A program made the translations under genes and the position numbers. From Streptomyces sp. S.PB5 (lineage in GTDB: Bacteria > Actinomycetota > Actinomycetes > Streptomycetales > Streptomycetaceae), in assembly GCF_030403745.1 (NCBI RefSeq), contig NZ_JAQMWP010000019.1, forward strand, positions 1 to 64,000: a DNA stretch of 64,000 nucleotides. The letters are read 5' to 3'. The number at the start of each line of letters is the position of its first letter. The first letter of the stretch is position 1. Positions 19,027 through 27,398 of this stretch are shown one piece after another. The notes beneath the pieces were generated by a model. The model saw only the letters and a list, made by a program, of their open reading frames with translations. It was not told where the DNA came from and ran no database searches.

Positions 19027-20523
19027 ATGCGGACGTACGACAACCCCGTGATCGGCGGATTCCATCCCGACCCGAGTGTGTGCCGGGTGGGCGAGGACTA
19101 CTACCTCGTCTGCTCCAGCTTCGAGTACTTCCCGGGCGTGCCCCTCTTCCACAGCCGTGACCTGGTGCACTGGCGGCAGATCGGCAACGTCCTGGACCGG
19201 CCGGGCCAGTTGGAGCTGCCCGACGGGCTTCCTGCCTCGGCCGGGATCTACGCCCCGACCCTGCGCCACCATGACGGCCGGTTCCATCTGATCACCACCA
19301 ATGTCGGCGCGGGCGGCAACTTCGTCGTCACCGCGGAAAGACCCGAGGGGCCGTGGTCCGACCCCGTGTGGATCGAGCTGGACGGCATCGACCCCGACCT
19401 GGCCTGGGACGAGGACGGCAACTGCTGGGTCGCCGTCGCGGGCTGTGCGGTCGCACGGATCGACCCCGCGTCGGGCAAGGTGCTGGAAGGGCCCCATCCG
19501 GTGTGGTCCGGGTCCGGGATGCAGGACCCGGAGGCGCCGCACCTGTACCGCATCGGCGAGTGGTGGTACCTGCTGGTCGCCGAGGGCGGTACGGGACTCG
19601 GGCACAGCGTCTCGATCGCCCGGGCGCGGTCGCCGCGCGGGCCTTTCGAACCGAACCCGTCGAACCCGGTGCTGACCCACCGCAGCACCGGCTCGCCCAT
19701 CCAGTGCACCGGCCACGCCGACCTGGTCGAGGCGGTCGACGGGACATGGTGGATGGTGCTGCTCGGCACCCGTCCGCGCGGCTACTTCCCCTCCTTCCAT
19801 GTGCTGGGCCGTGAGACCTTTCTGACCCCGGTGGAGTGGGGCGAGGACGGCTGGCCCGAGGTCGGCCCGGTCCTGGAACGGCACCCGGCGCCGGCCGCCT
19901 GGCACCCCGTCGGACTCCCGCCCGTACGGGACGACTTCGACGCCGCAGGTCTGGCCCCGCACTGGATCTCCCCGCGCCGCAGGCCGGACGAGGCGTGGTC
20001 GCTGGAGGAGCGGCCGGGATGGCTGACCCTGCGGGCGACGGGCGGCAGCCTGGACCGGGCCGCGCACACTTTCGTCGGACGCCGCCAGCAGCACCACGAC
20101 TGCCGGTTCGCTGCCCGTCTTGACCCCGGAACGGGCCGCGCCGGACTCTCCGTACGCCTCGACGAGGCCCACCACTACGACATCGAGGTCGCCGGGGGAG
20201 AGGCCGCCGTGTTCGCCCGCGTCGGTCCGGCACGGCAGTGCCTGGCACGGCGGGAGGTGGCGGCGGGGCCGGTCACCCTCACCGTGGAGATCCGCACGGA
20301 CCGGCTGGTGTCCCCGACCGGCCAGGAGGAGCCCGGACTGCGCGCCGGCGGCCCCGACGCGATCGCGCTCTCGGTCGACGGCGTACGGCTCGCGGACCTG
20401 GACGGCCGCTATCTGTCCACGCAGGTCGCCGGCGGCTTCACCGGGCGGGTGGTCGGGATGTACGTCACCGACGGCACCGCTGCCTTCGACTGGTTCGAGT
20501 ACGAGCCCGGGACGCGGCGGTAG
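19027..20523 (+). CDS. GH43 family glycoside hydrolase (beta-xylosidase / arabinofuranosidase)
   Basis: A 498-aa enzyme without signal peptide, so probably cytoplasmic. The five-blade GH43 catalytic domain (about 1-290) has the base D15 in GFHPDPSVCR, the modulator D124 in GIDPDLAWD and the acid E169 in MQDPEAPHLY. Residues about 300-498 form the C-terminal beta-sandwich typical of GH43 beta-xylosidases (DDFDAAGLAPHWISPRR, QQHHDCRFAARLD). It should split imported xylo- or arabinoxylo-oligosaccharides. ATG 19027 has GGAGGG 8 bases upstream. A candidate LacI-type operator lies just upstream, and the ABC importer is downstream, on the same strand, after a separate promoter region. Confidence 0.9.
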   Translation: MRTYDNPVIGGFHPDPSVCRVGEDYYLVCSSFEYFPGVPLFHSRDLVHWRQIGNVLDRPGQLELPDGLPASAGIYAPTLRHHDGRFHLITTNVGAGGNFVVTAERPEGPWSDPVWIELDGIDPDLAWDEDGNCWVAVAGCAVARIDPASGKVLEGPHPVWSGSGMQDPEAPHLYRIGEWWYLLVAEGGTGLGHSVSIARARSPRGPFEPNPSNPVLTHRSTGSPIQCTGHADLVEAVDGTWWMVLLGTRPRGYFPSFHVLGRETFLTPVEWGEDGWPEVGPVLERHPAPAAWHPVGLPPVRDDFDAAGLAPHWISPRRRPDEAWSLEERPGWLTLRATGGSLDRAAHTFVGRRQQHHDCRFAARLDPGTGRAGLSVRLDEAHHYDIEVAGGEAAVFARVGPARQCLARREVAAGPVTLTVEIRTDRLVSPTGQEEPGLRAGGPDAIALSVDGVRLADLDGRYLSTQVAGGFTGRVVGMYVTDGTAAFDWFEYEPGTRR

Positions 20524-20536
20524 TTCCGGAAGGCGC

Positions 20537-20549
20537 CGGAAACTCTCGG
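20537..20549. promoter_or_regulatory. Candidate LacI-type operator between GH43 and the ABC importer genes
   Basis: CGGAAACTCTCGG matches the CCGAAACTTTCGG palindrome with two mismatches. It lies upstream of the proposed importer promoter. Confidence 0.4.
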
Positions 20550-20619
20550 AACGGGCAGTTCGGTGCCAACCGGCGCGGACGCCGTGAGAGTTGGCCGCAG
20601 ATTCACCTCGTACAAGGGG

Positions 20620-20649
20620 TTGCCACCGTTTGGCAGCTGTCTCTAGGGT
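20620..20649 (+). promoter_or_regulatory. Predicted promoter of the xylo-oligosaccharide importer operon
   Basis: TTGCCA (20620-20625) and TAGGGT (20644-20649) are 18 bases apart. The two best operator copies lie 10-45 bases downstream, where a bound repressor would block transcription. Confidence 0.45.
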
Positions 20650-20659
20650 GCGGCAACAG

Positions 20660-20692
20660 CGAAGCTTTCTGGATCAACTCCGAAACTTTCGG
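20660..20692. promoter_or_regulatory. Paired operators upstream of the binding-protein gene
   Basis: CGAAGCTTTCTGG (20660-20672) and the perfect palindrome CCGAAACTTTCGG (20680-20692) have centres 21 bases apart, about two helical turns. They lie between the predicted start of transcription and ATG 20741. The second copy defines the motif also seen near 18988, 20537 and 26135. Confidence 0.65.
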
Positions 20693-20740
20693 TCCAGTGG
20701 ACAGGCGTGGACGCGCCGTCCCGTACCCAAGGAGCACACC

Positions 20741-22039
20741 ATGGGCGACCCGGCACTGTCCCGCCGCGGCTTCCTGGCGGCGTCCGCCGCGGCCGGTCTG
20801 GGCATGACCGCACTGAGCGGCTGCGGCGGCGACTCGGACGGAAACGAGTCGGCCGACGGGACGACCACGATCGAATGGTGGAACATCTCCACCACCGAAC
20901 CGGCCCACACCGTCTGGGCGGATCTGGCCAAGAAGTTCGAGGCCCAGAACCCCAAGGTGAAGGTGAAGATCGTCCAGTTGGAGAACGACGCCTACAAGTC
21001 CAAGATGACGGCGCTGATCGCCTCCGGCAAGCTCCCCGACATCTTCCACACCTGGGGCGGCGGCGTCCTCAAGCAGCAGGTCGACGCGGGACTCGTCGAG
21101 GACCTCACCGACCGGACCAAGCCGTGGTCCGACGGTCTGCTGAAGGTGTCGAAGGAGCCCTATCTCCTCGACGAGAAGGTGTACGGCATACCGTTCGACA
21201 TCGGCATGATCGGCTTCTGGTACAACAAGGCGCTCTTCCAGCAGGCCGGCATCGCCGAACCCCCCACCACCTGGAGCGCGTTCCTCGAAGCCGTCAGCAA
21301 GTTGAAGGCGAAGAACATCACCCCCATCGCCCTCGCGGGCAAGGAGAAGTGGCCCGGCATGTACTACTGGGCCTATCTCGCGATGCGCACCGCCGGCGCG
21401 AGCGCCCTGCAGAAGGCCTATGACGACAAGGACTTCACCGGCGCCGAGTTCGTCCAGGCGGGCGCCCATCTCAAGACCCTCGTGGATCTCCAGCCGTTCC
21501 AGAAGGGCTTCCTCAACGCCGCCTACTCCACCCCGACCGGCCAGGCGGCCACCGTCGGCAACGGCAAGGCGGCCATGGAACTCATGGGCCAGTGGGCCCC
21601 GAACGTACAGGCCGACTCCGGCAAGGGCCTCGGCAAGGACCTCGGCTTCTTCCCGTTCCCGGCGGTCGAGGGCGGCAAGGGCACCATCACCGAGGTGTTC
21701 GGCGGCGGCGGCGGGCACGCCCTGCGCCGGGGCGCCCCGCAGGCGGCGGTCGACTTCCTGAAGTTCTTCGCCTCGGAGGCGACCGACCTGGTACTGGTCA
21801 AGGAGACCGGCGCCCTCCCGGTGGTCCCGAACGCGGAGAGCGCCATCTCCGACCCCAACATCAAGGCCGTACAGGCGCAGTTGAACGCCGCCACCGGCTT
21901 CCAGCTCTACCTCGACCAGGCCTACGCCCCCGCCGTCGGCCAGGAGGTCAACGACAGCGTGGCCGCGCTCATCGCCGGCTCCAAGTCCCCCGAGCAGGTC
22001 GCCCAGTCGATCACGAAGGTCTCGAAGGAAGAGCAGTAG
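20741..22039 (+). CDS. ABC transporter extracellular sugar-binding protein (lipoprotein)
   Basis: A 432-aa family-1 solute-binding protein. The N terminus SRRGFLAASAAAGLGMTALSG followed by Cys combines a twin-arginine signal with a lipobox, so it is exported folded and lipid anchored. The mature part has the family motifs TIEWWNISTTEPAHTVW, PDIFHTWGGG and YGIPFDIGMIGFWYNK. It should capture xylo-oligosaccharides for the two permeases that follow. ATG 20741 has AAGGAG 6 bases upstream. The ATPase is absent and is probably the shared MsiK-type ATPase used by many Streptomyces sugar importers. Confidence 0.93.
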   Translation: MGDPALSRRGFLAASAAAGLGMTALSGCGGDSDGNESADGTTTIEWWNISTTEPAHTVWADLAKKFEAQNPKVKVKIVQLENDAYKSKMTALIASGKLPDIFHTWGGGVLKQQVDAGLVEDLTDRTKPWSDGLLKVSKEPYLLDEKVYGIPFDIGMIGFWYNKALFQQAGIAEPPTTWSAFLEAVSKLKAKNITPIALAGKEKWPGMYYWAYLAMRTAGASALQKAYDDKDFTGAEFVQAGAHLKTLVDLQPFQKGFLNAAYSTPTGQAATVGNGKAAMELMGQWAPNVQADSGKGLGKDLGFFPFPAVEGGKGTITEVFGGGGGHALRRGAPQAAVDFLKFFASEATDLVLVKETGALPVVPNAESAISDPNIKAVQAQLNAATGFQLYLDQAYAPAVGQEVNDSVAALIAGSKSPEQVAQSITKVSKEEQ

Positions 22040-22045
22040 CAGCCG

Positions 22046-23044
22046 ATGACCTCCACGTTCCTCGCAGACAAGCGGAGCGGTCCCGGCACGGACAGCCCGC
22101 CCCCGGAGAAGGTCAGGGCCCGGGGGCGGGCCCGGCGGCGCGTCCTCAACTGGCTGACCGCGATGGGGTTCCAGCTGCCCGCCCTGGTCCTGTTCAGCGG
22201 GCTCGTGCTGCTGCCGATGCTGTTCGCCCTGTACGCCGCCTTCTTCCGCTGGGGCGGCTTCGGGATGCCCGAGGACTACGTCGGTGTCGACAACTTCACC
22301 GACCTCTTCGACAACCCGGTCTTCCTGGGCGACCTGTGGCGCTGCCTCCTCCTGGTGCTGCTCACGCTGGCGTTCCAGCTGCCGTTCGCGCTCGCCATGG
22401 CCGTCATGCTCAACCAGCGGCTGCGCGGCCGGGCCGTCTACCGGATGCTGTTCTTCGCGCCCTACGTCCTGTCCGAGGCCATCACGGGCGTGCTCTTCAG
22501 CATGGTGTTCACCCCGGACGACGGCCTCGCCGACCACGTCCTCGGCAGCATCGGCCTGGACAGTCTCGGCGGGGAATGGTTCGCCGACCCGTCCTGGGTC
22601 ATGCCGACCCTCTTCATCGTCATGACCTGGAAGTACTTCGGCTTCCACATGATGCTCTACCTGGCCGGGCTCCAGTCCGTCCCCCGGGAGCTGACCGAGG
22701 CGGCGCTGATCGACGGGGCGAGCGCCTGGCAGCGCTTCCGCAGTGTCACCCTGCCGCTGCTCATGCCCACCATCCGCATCAGCATCTTCCTGGCCGTCAT
22801 CGGCTCCATCCAGCTCTTCGACCTGGTCTGGGTGATCACCCAGGGCGGCCCGGACCACCACTCCGAGACCATGGCCGTGACCATGTTCCAGTACGGCTTC
22901 AAGCGCTACCAGGTCGGCTATGCCAGCGCGATCAGCGTGGTCATGTTCGGCATCTGCCTCGTCTTCGCCCTCGGCTACCAGCGGTTCGTGCTCCGCCGCG
23001 ACCTCGAAGGGGCCACCACCACGATGAGGGGGAACGGCAAGTGA
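22046..23044 (+). CDS. ABC sugar transporter permease (MalF type)
   Basis: A 332-aa inner-membrane protein with six predicted helices after a basic N-terminal stretch. The cytoplasmic EAA loop that docks the ATPase is visible as ELTEAALIDGASAWQRFRSV. It lies 6 bases after the binding-protein gene and overlaps the next permease (GTGA), so the three are one operon. ATG 22046 is near the preceding stop. Confidence 0.93.
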   Translation: MTSTFLADKRSGPGTDSPPPEKVRARGRARRRVLNWLTAMGFQLPALVLFSGLVLLPMLFALYAAFFRWGGFGMPEDYVGVDNFTDLFDNPVFLGDLWRCLLLVLLTLAFQLPFALAMAVMLNQRLRGRAVYRMLFFAPYVLSEAITGVLFSMVFTPDDGLADHVLGSIGLDSLGGEWFADPSWVMPTLFIVMTWKYFGFHMMLYLAGLQSVPRELTEAALIDGASAWQRFRSVTLPLLMPTIRISIFLAVIGSIQLFDLVWVITQGGPDHHSETMAVTMFQYGFKRYQVGYASAISVVMFGICLVFALGYQRFVLRRDLEGATTTMRGNGK

Positions 23045-23874
23045 CCCGCAAGAGCAACGCCGCACGCACACTGCCGCTGCACGTCATCCTCGTCGCCGTC
23101 GGCGCCGTCATGGTCGTCCCCCTGGTCTACGCCGTCCTGTCCGGCTTCAAGTCCACCGACGAGCTCTCCAGCAACCCCTTCGGGCTGCCCAAGAAATGGC
23201 TGACCGGGAACTACACCGAGATCCTCGGCGGCGGCGACTTCTGGCGGCTGCTCGGCAACAGCACCCTGATCGCGGTCGCCACGACCGTGATCCTCGTCGC
23301 GGTGTCCGCGCTGGCGGCCTTCTCCTTCGCCCGGTTCGCCTTCCGGGGCCGGGAGGTGCTGTTCACCTTCTTCACGATGGGGCTGATGTTCCCCTTCGCG
23401 GTGGCCGCCCTGCCGCTGTTCCTGCTGCTGCGCTATCTCGGCCTGCTCGACAACCCGCTCGGCGTCATCCTGCCGCAGGCCGCCTTCGGGCTGCCGATGA
23501 CCATCATCATCCTGCGCGCCTTCTTCCGGGAGATCCCCGGCGAACTGGAGGAGGCGGCCACCCTCGACGGGTGCAGCTCCTTCGGCTTCTTCTGGCGGGT
23601 GCTGCTGCCCATGGCCCGGCCGGCGCTCGGCACCGTCTCGGTGCTGGCCGTCGTCACCAGCTGGAACAACTTCATGCTGCCGCTGCTGGTGTTCACCGAC
23701 AACACCTGGTGGACCCTGCCCATCGGCGTCCAGCAGTTCCAGGGCCAGTACTCCGCCGACTACGCGCGCATCTTCGCCTATCTCGTCGTCGCGATGGTTC
23801 CCGCCCTCGCCTTCTACTCGGTCGCCGAGCGACAGCTCGTCGGCGGCCTCACCGCCGGAGCCACCAAGGGCTGA
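23041..23874 (+). CDS. ABC sugar transporter permease (MalG type)
   Basis: A 277-aa inner-membrane protein with six predicted helices. The EAA loop reads GELEEAATLDGCSSFGFFWR. It begins at a GTG overlapping the stop of the first permease, which fixes the start. It completes the importer; the GH10 gene follows after 49 bases with its own ribosome site. Confidence 0.93.
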   Translation: MTRKSNAARTLPLHVILVAVGAVMVVPLVYAVLSGFKSTDELSSNPFGLPKKWLTGNYTEILGGGDFWRLLGNSTLIAVATTVILVAVSALAAFSFARFAFRGREVLFTFFTMGLMFPFAVAALPLFLLLRYLGLLDNPLGVILPQAAFGLPMTIIILRAFFREIPGELEEAATLDGCSSFGFFWRVLLPMARPALGTVSVLAVVTSWNNFMLPLLVFTDNTWWTLPIGVQQFQGQYSADYARIFAYLVVAMVPALAFYSVAERQLVGGLTAGATKG

Positions 23875-23923
23875 TGGCGTAAGTACGGCTCACCTCCCCC
23901 ACCCGCACGTGAGGAGTCGCACC

Positions 23924-24970
23924 ATGCGCAAGACCCGTCTGAGACTCATCGGCGCCCTCGCCGCCGGCTTGATGGCCGCCGGCGTCGGTACCGGCGCACC
24001 GGCCCAGGCGCAGGACGAGCCGGCCACCCTCGCCGAACTCGCCCAGCAGCACGGCCGCTACTACGGCAGCGCCACCGACAACCCCGAACTCGTCGACGAG
24101 CCCTACAAGGCCCTCCTCGGCAGCGAGTTCGACATGATCACCCCCGGCAACGGCCAGAAGTGGTACGCCACCGAACCCCAGCAGGGTGACTTCGACTTCA
24201 CCCTGGGCGACGAGATCGTGAACCTCGCCCGCGCCAACCACCAGCGGGTACGCGGCCACACGCTCGTCTGGCACAGCCAGCTGCCCGACTGGCTCACCAG
24301 CCGCGAGTGGACGGCGCCCGAGCTGCGGGCCGTGCTGAAGAAGCACATCCAGACCGAGGTGCGCCACTACCGCGGCAAGATCTACGCCTGGGACGTCGTC
24401 AACGAGGCCTTCAACGAGGACGGCACCTACCGCGAGACGATCTTCTACAAGACGCTCGGCCCCGGCTACATCGCCGACGCCCTGCGCTGGGCCCACCAGG
24501 CCGACCCGAAGGCCAAGCTGTACCTCAACGACTACAACGTCGAGGCGGTCGGCCCCAAGAGCGACGCCTACTACAAGCTCGCCAAGGAACTGAAGGCGCG
24601 GGGTGTCCCGCTGCACGGATTCGGCCTCCAGGCGCACCTCGCGCTGCAGTACGGCTATCCGACGACCCTTGAGGACAACCTGCGGCGCTTCGCCAAGCTC
24701 GGCCTGGACACCGCGCTCACCGAGGTCGACGTACGGATGATCCTGCCCGCGGACGAGGCGAAGCTGGCCACGCAGGCAGAGTGGTACCGCGATCTGACCG
24801 AGGCGTGCCTCGCGGTGCGTCGCTGCGTGGGCATCACGCTGTGGGACTACACGGACAAATACTCCTGGATCCCGGCGTTCTTCGACGGCGAGGGTGCCGC
24901 CCTGCCCTGGGACGAACAACTCCAGCCGAAGCCCGCCTACTTCGCGATCAGGGAGGCACTCGAGAAGTAG
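23924..24970 (+). CDS. Secreted endo-1,4-beta-xylanase, GH10
   Basis: A 348-aa secreted enzyme. The signal peptide MRKTRLRLIGALAAGLMAAG ends near APAQAQ. The GH10 barrel follows with the acid/base E161 in WDVVNEAF and the nucleophile E267 in TEVDVRM, plus HTLVWHSQLPDWL. There is no carbohydrate-binding module, unlike many Streptomyces xylanases, so it is a single-domain form of about 310 mature residues. ATG 23924 has GAGGAG 7 bases upstream. It would cut xylan outside the cell into oligosaccharides for the ABC importer encoded just upstream. Confidence 0.95.
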   Translation: MRKTRLRLIGALAAGLMAAGVGTGAPAQAQDEPATLAELAQQHGRYYGSATDNPELVDEPYKALLGSEFDMITPGNGQKWYATEPQQGDFDFTLGDEIVNLARANHQRVRGHTLVWHSQLPDWLTSREWTAPELRAVLKKHIQTEVRHYRGKIYAWDVVNEAFNEDGTYRETIFYKTLGPGYIADALRWAHQADPKAKLYLNDYNVEAVGPKSDAYYKLAKELKARGVPLHGFGLQAHLALQYGYPTTLEDNLRRFAKLGLDTALTEVDVRMILPADEAKLATQAEWYRDLTEACLAVRRCVGITLWDYTDKYSWIPAFFDGEGAALPWDEQLQPKPAYFAIREALEK

Positions 24971-25023
24971 CGGCACGCTGAGACACCCGGCGGCTGGGCA
25001 AGGAGGGGAGTCCGCCGGGATGA

Positions 25024-25057
25024 GGCCCGGCCCGGGGGTGTGGTCCACCGCCGGGCC
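25024..25057. terminator. Possible bidirectional terminator between GH10 and LacI genes
   Basis: GGCCCGGC (25024-25031) pairs with GCCGGGCC (25050-25057) around an 18-base loop. There is no T tract. It lies between two convergent genes. Confidence 0.4.
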
Positions 25058-25066
25058 GGTGCCGTG

Positions 25067-26113
25067 TCAGCGGGCCGGGGGAGCGGTGCTCGCGCGGATC
25101 ACCAGTTCCGTGCCGAGCTCCACCCGCGGCGAGTCCGGCTGTTCGTCGCGGGCCAGCCGCAGGACCGTACGGACGGCCAGCTTGCCCATGTCGGCGAGCG
25201 GCTGGCGGATCGTGGTGAGGGGCGGGGCGGACCACCGTACTTCCGGAAGATCGTCGAAACCGACCAGGCTCATGTCCTCCGGGACCCGCAGACCCCGGCG
25301 GCGCATCGCCTCGACCGCGCCGAGCGCCATCTGGTCGCTGGCGGCGAAGATCGCCGTAGGGGGGTCGGGCAGGTCCAGCAGGGTGTTGCAGCCGGCGAAC
25401 CCGGACTCGGGCCGGAAGTCGCCCGGTACGACGACGGCGTCGTCGACCACGAGTCCCGCACCCTCCAGCGCCGCGCGGTAGCCGTCGAAGCGGGCCCGGG
25501 AGCACAGCAGCCGGGGCGGGCCCGCGATCAGGCCGATCCTGCGGTGGCCCAGCGACAGCAGATGCTCGGTGGCCGCCATGCCGCCCGACCAGTTCGCGGC
25601 ACCGATGGTGGGGGCGTCCAGCGCCGGGGAGCCCGCCGGGTCGACGACGACCAGCGGGACGCCGAGGATGCGCAACTCCTCGTGCAGCACCGGCTCCAGG
25701 TCCGAGGTGACCAGGATGACGCCGTCGGAGGCGCGGGCCCTGAGGTTGCGCATCCACTCGCGGGCGTCGCCGGAACGGCCGTGGATCGCCGAGACCACGG
25801 TCCCGACGCCGGCCGCGTGCGCCACCTCCTCGACCCCTCGGATGATCTCCACCGCCCAGGGGCTGTCGAGGTCGTTGAAGACCAGGTCGAGCAGGGCGGC
25901 GCCGGTGCCGGAGGCCGTCGGGCGCTTGCGGTAGCCGTGCCGGCGCAGCAGCTCCTCCACACGGGCCCGGGTCTTCGGGGACACGTCGGAACGGCCGTTG
26001 ACGACCCGGGAGACGGTCGGTACGGAGACCCCGGCCTGCCGGGCGATCTCGGTGATGGTGATCCGGCCCCCCGTGTCGGACGGCCCCTCGGTGTCGACCT
26101 CGTGTGCTGCCAA
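25067..26113 (-). CDS. LacI-family transcriptional regulator of the xylan locus
   Basis: A 348-aa repressor. The helix-turn-helix is complete near the N terminus (TITEIARQAGVSVPTVSRVV, NGRSDVSPKTR), followed by a periplasmic-binding-protein-like sensor domain (LLDLVFNDLDSPWAVEIIRG, VILVTSDLEP, GFDDLPEVRWSAPPLTTIRQ). I choose TTG 26113: GGAGGT lies 8 bases upstream, and longer readings lack a start with a site. A copy of the locus operator 22 bases before the start suggests autoregulation. Its likely inducer is a xylo-oligosaccharide imported by the neighbouring transporter; this is inferred from position. Confidence 0.9.
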   Translation of the reverse strand: MAAHEVDTEGPSDTGGRITITEIARQAGVSVPTVSRVVNGRSDVSPKTRARVEELLRRHGYRKRPTASGTGAALLDLVFNDLDSPWAVEIIRGVEEVAHAAGVGTVVSAIHGRSGDAREWMRNLRARASDGVILVTSDLEPVLHEELRILGVPLVVVDPAGSPALDAPTIGAANWSGGMAATEHLLSLGHRRIGLIAGPPRLLCSRARFDGYRAALEGAGLVVDDAVVVPGDFRPESGFAGCNTLLDLPDPPTAIFAASDQMALGAVEAMRRRGLRVPEDMSLVGFDDLPEVRWSAPPLTTIRQPLADMGKLAVRTVLRLARDEQPDSPRVELGTELVIRASTAPPAR

Positions 26114-26134
26114 CTCCCCACCTCCGTCGACGGA

Positions 26135-26147
26135 TCGAAACTTCCAG
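26135..26147. promoter_or_regulatory. Candidate autoregulatory operator of the LacI gene
   Basis: TCGAAACTTCCAG matches the locus dyad with two changes and is followed by TCTTCCGGAAAA. It sits just upstream of the LacI ribosome site on the minus strand. Confidence 0.5.
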
Positions 26148-26290
26148 AAGTCTTCCGGAAAACGGGCAGCCGTGGGAGGGGAACGCGAGGGATGACCGTA
26201 GTGGACAAGGGGGAACACGAGGAGTGAGCACCCCTGGACATGCGTCGGGGCCGGTTCGCAGCGAGTGTCTGCGGGCCGGCCCCTCAAATC

Positions 26291-26318
26291 ACCGGGGCGG
26301 TCGGTCCCACCGCCCGGT
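26291..26318 (-). terminator. Hairpin downstream of the DUF5999 gene
   Basis: ACCGGGGCGGT (26291-26301) and ACCGCCCGGT (26309-26318) form a stem with one bulged G and a 7-base loop, 13 bases beyond the stop of the minus-strand gene. Confidence 0.5.
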
Positions 26319-26330
26319 ATCGCCTGCGCC

Positions 26331-26537
26331 TCAGGCTGCGGTCATCACCTGTTCGGTGCCCAGCGGGCGGTGCGGGGCGATGATCTTGCCGTCGGGCAGG
26401 AGCTCACCGGTGTCCTCGAAGAGCAGAACGCCGTTGCACAGCAGGCTCCAGCCCTGCTCCGGGTGGTGCGCCACGAGTCGGGCGCCCTCCCGGTCGGCGG
26501 ATTCGGCGGTCGGACACGACGGCTGGTGCTGGCACAT
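26331..26537 (-). CDS. DUF5999 family small protein
   Basis: A 68-aa protein beginning MCQHQPSCPTAESADREGAR, continuing VAHHPEQGWSLLCNGVLLFE and GELLPDGKIIAPHRP. This is the DUF5999 family, common in Streptomyces. Three cysteines and three histidines in the first half could bind a metal, but this is not shown. I place the start at ATG 26537, where family members normally begin; ATG 26570 would add 11 basic residues. Function is unknown. Confidence 0.8.
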   Translation of the reverse strand: MCQHQPSCPTAESADREGARLVAHHPEQGWSLLCNGVLLFEDTGELLPDGKIIAPHRPLGTEQVMTAA

Positions 26538-26766
26538 TGGTGGGATCTTTCGCTTCGGCGTGGTTTTCATCGCTGCCCCCGTTGTGATAAGTCGGTCGGA
26601 ACCAGTGTTGCCCCACGGGCGTCAATCCGCAGGGATTTGGCAGCACCGCTACTCACAGGTTCATGACGCATCACCCGCCTGGACGGTTCATCCCAACTGC
26701 ACTGTCTCTTCGGGTGGTTCGAGATGGCCGGATGGGGCTAGTCCGGTCGGGGCGGGGCATGAAAAT

Positions 26767-26800
26767 GGCTCGTACGAGCTTTATTGCGCTCGTACGAGCC
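26767..26800 (-). terminator. Terminator built from two copies of a perfect palindrome
   Basis: GGCTCGTACGAGC (26767-26779) pairs with GCTCGTACGAGCC (26788-26800) around an 8-base loop; on the minus strand the stem is followed by ATTTTC. It lies 13 bases beyond the stop of the gene at 26814. Each arm is itself the 12-bp palindrome GCTCGTACGAGC, so it could also be a paired binding site. Confidence 0.7.
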
Positions 26801-26813
26801 GGGGTTCTGGTTT

Positions 26814-27398
26814 TCAGGCGAGCTGTCCCAGCAAGGGGCCCGGAGATACCCGATGGGTCAGCACCGGGAGCAGTTCGGCCACCCGGTGCGGCCGGTGGGC
26901 GGCGATACCGGGCGGCGCGGGGGCGAGCGGGACGAGCAGATCGGTGGCGGCGGGGTGGCCGGAGGCGCCGTCCGCGGTGCAGTCGCCGTGCAGCCAGAGC
27001 GTGAGCATGTAGAGGCCGGGGACCGAGAGCAGACGGGGCTGGTAGGGCTGTTTCATCGTCTCGGCCTGGCGCAGTGCGCGCTCGGTCGAGGTGATGTAGG
27101 GACCCTCGAAGAAGTGCGAGAAGGCCCACCCGTCGGGGGTCAGCCGGGTCTCGGCCGCGGCCACCGCATGATCCCCGCTGCGGATCAGGAAACGCCAGCC
27201 GGCCAGCCGGGTGGCGGAGGCGCCCGCTGCGGTGATCTCGTCAAGTACGTATACGGGCAGGGGGAGTTCGGGGGTGGTCGGACCCTGGGCGGCGCGCAGG
27301 GAGGGAGTTCGGGCCTCGCGGACCGCGGTGGGCGAACCGAGCGCAGTGAGGACGGAGCGAAGTGCTGGTGCGGGAGCCGGGGGGACATGCAGCGGCAT
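26814..27398 (-). CDS. Conserved Streptomyces protein of unknown function
   Basis: A 194-aa protein beginning MPLHVPPAPAPALRSVLTAL, with LPVYVLDEITAAGASATRLA, GWRFLIRSGDHAVAAAETRL, FSHFFEGPYITSTERALRQA and LSVPGLYMLTLWLHGD. I recognise the sequence as a conserved Streptomyces hypothetical but know no function. It has no signal peptide or membrane helix. ATG 27398 has GAGAGG 9 bases upstream. The terminator at 26767-26800 follows. A TATAAA box about 190 bases upstream on the minus strand could be its promoter. Confidence 0.75.
   Translation of the reverse strand: MPLHVPPAPAPALRSVLTALGSPTAVREARTPSLRAAQGPTTPELPLPVYVLDEITAAGASATRLAGWRFLIRSGDHAVAAAETRLTPDGWAFSHFFEGPYITSTERALRQAETMKQPYQPRLLSVPGLYMLTLWLHGDCTADGASGHPAATDLLVPLAPAPPGIAAHRPHRVAELLPVLTHRVSPGPLLGQLA

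Noticed and set aside
20603..23071. An 822-codon minus-strand frame across the ABC importer genes.
   Set aside because: It spans three well-supported genes and has no recognisable domain; shadow of high GC3.
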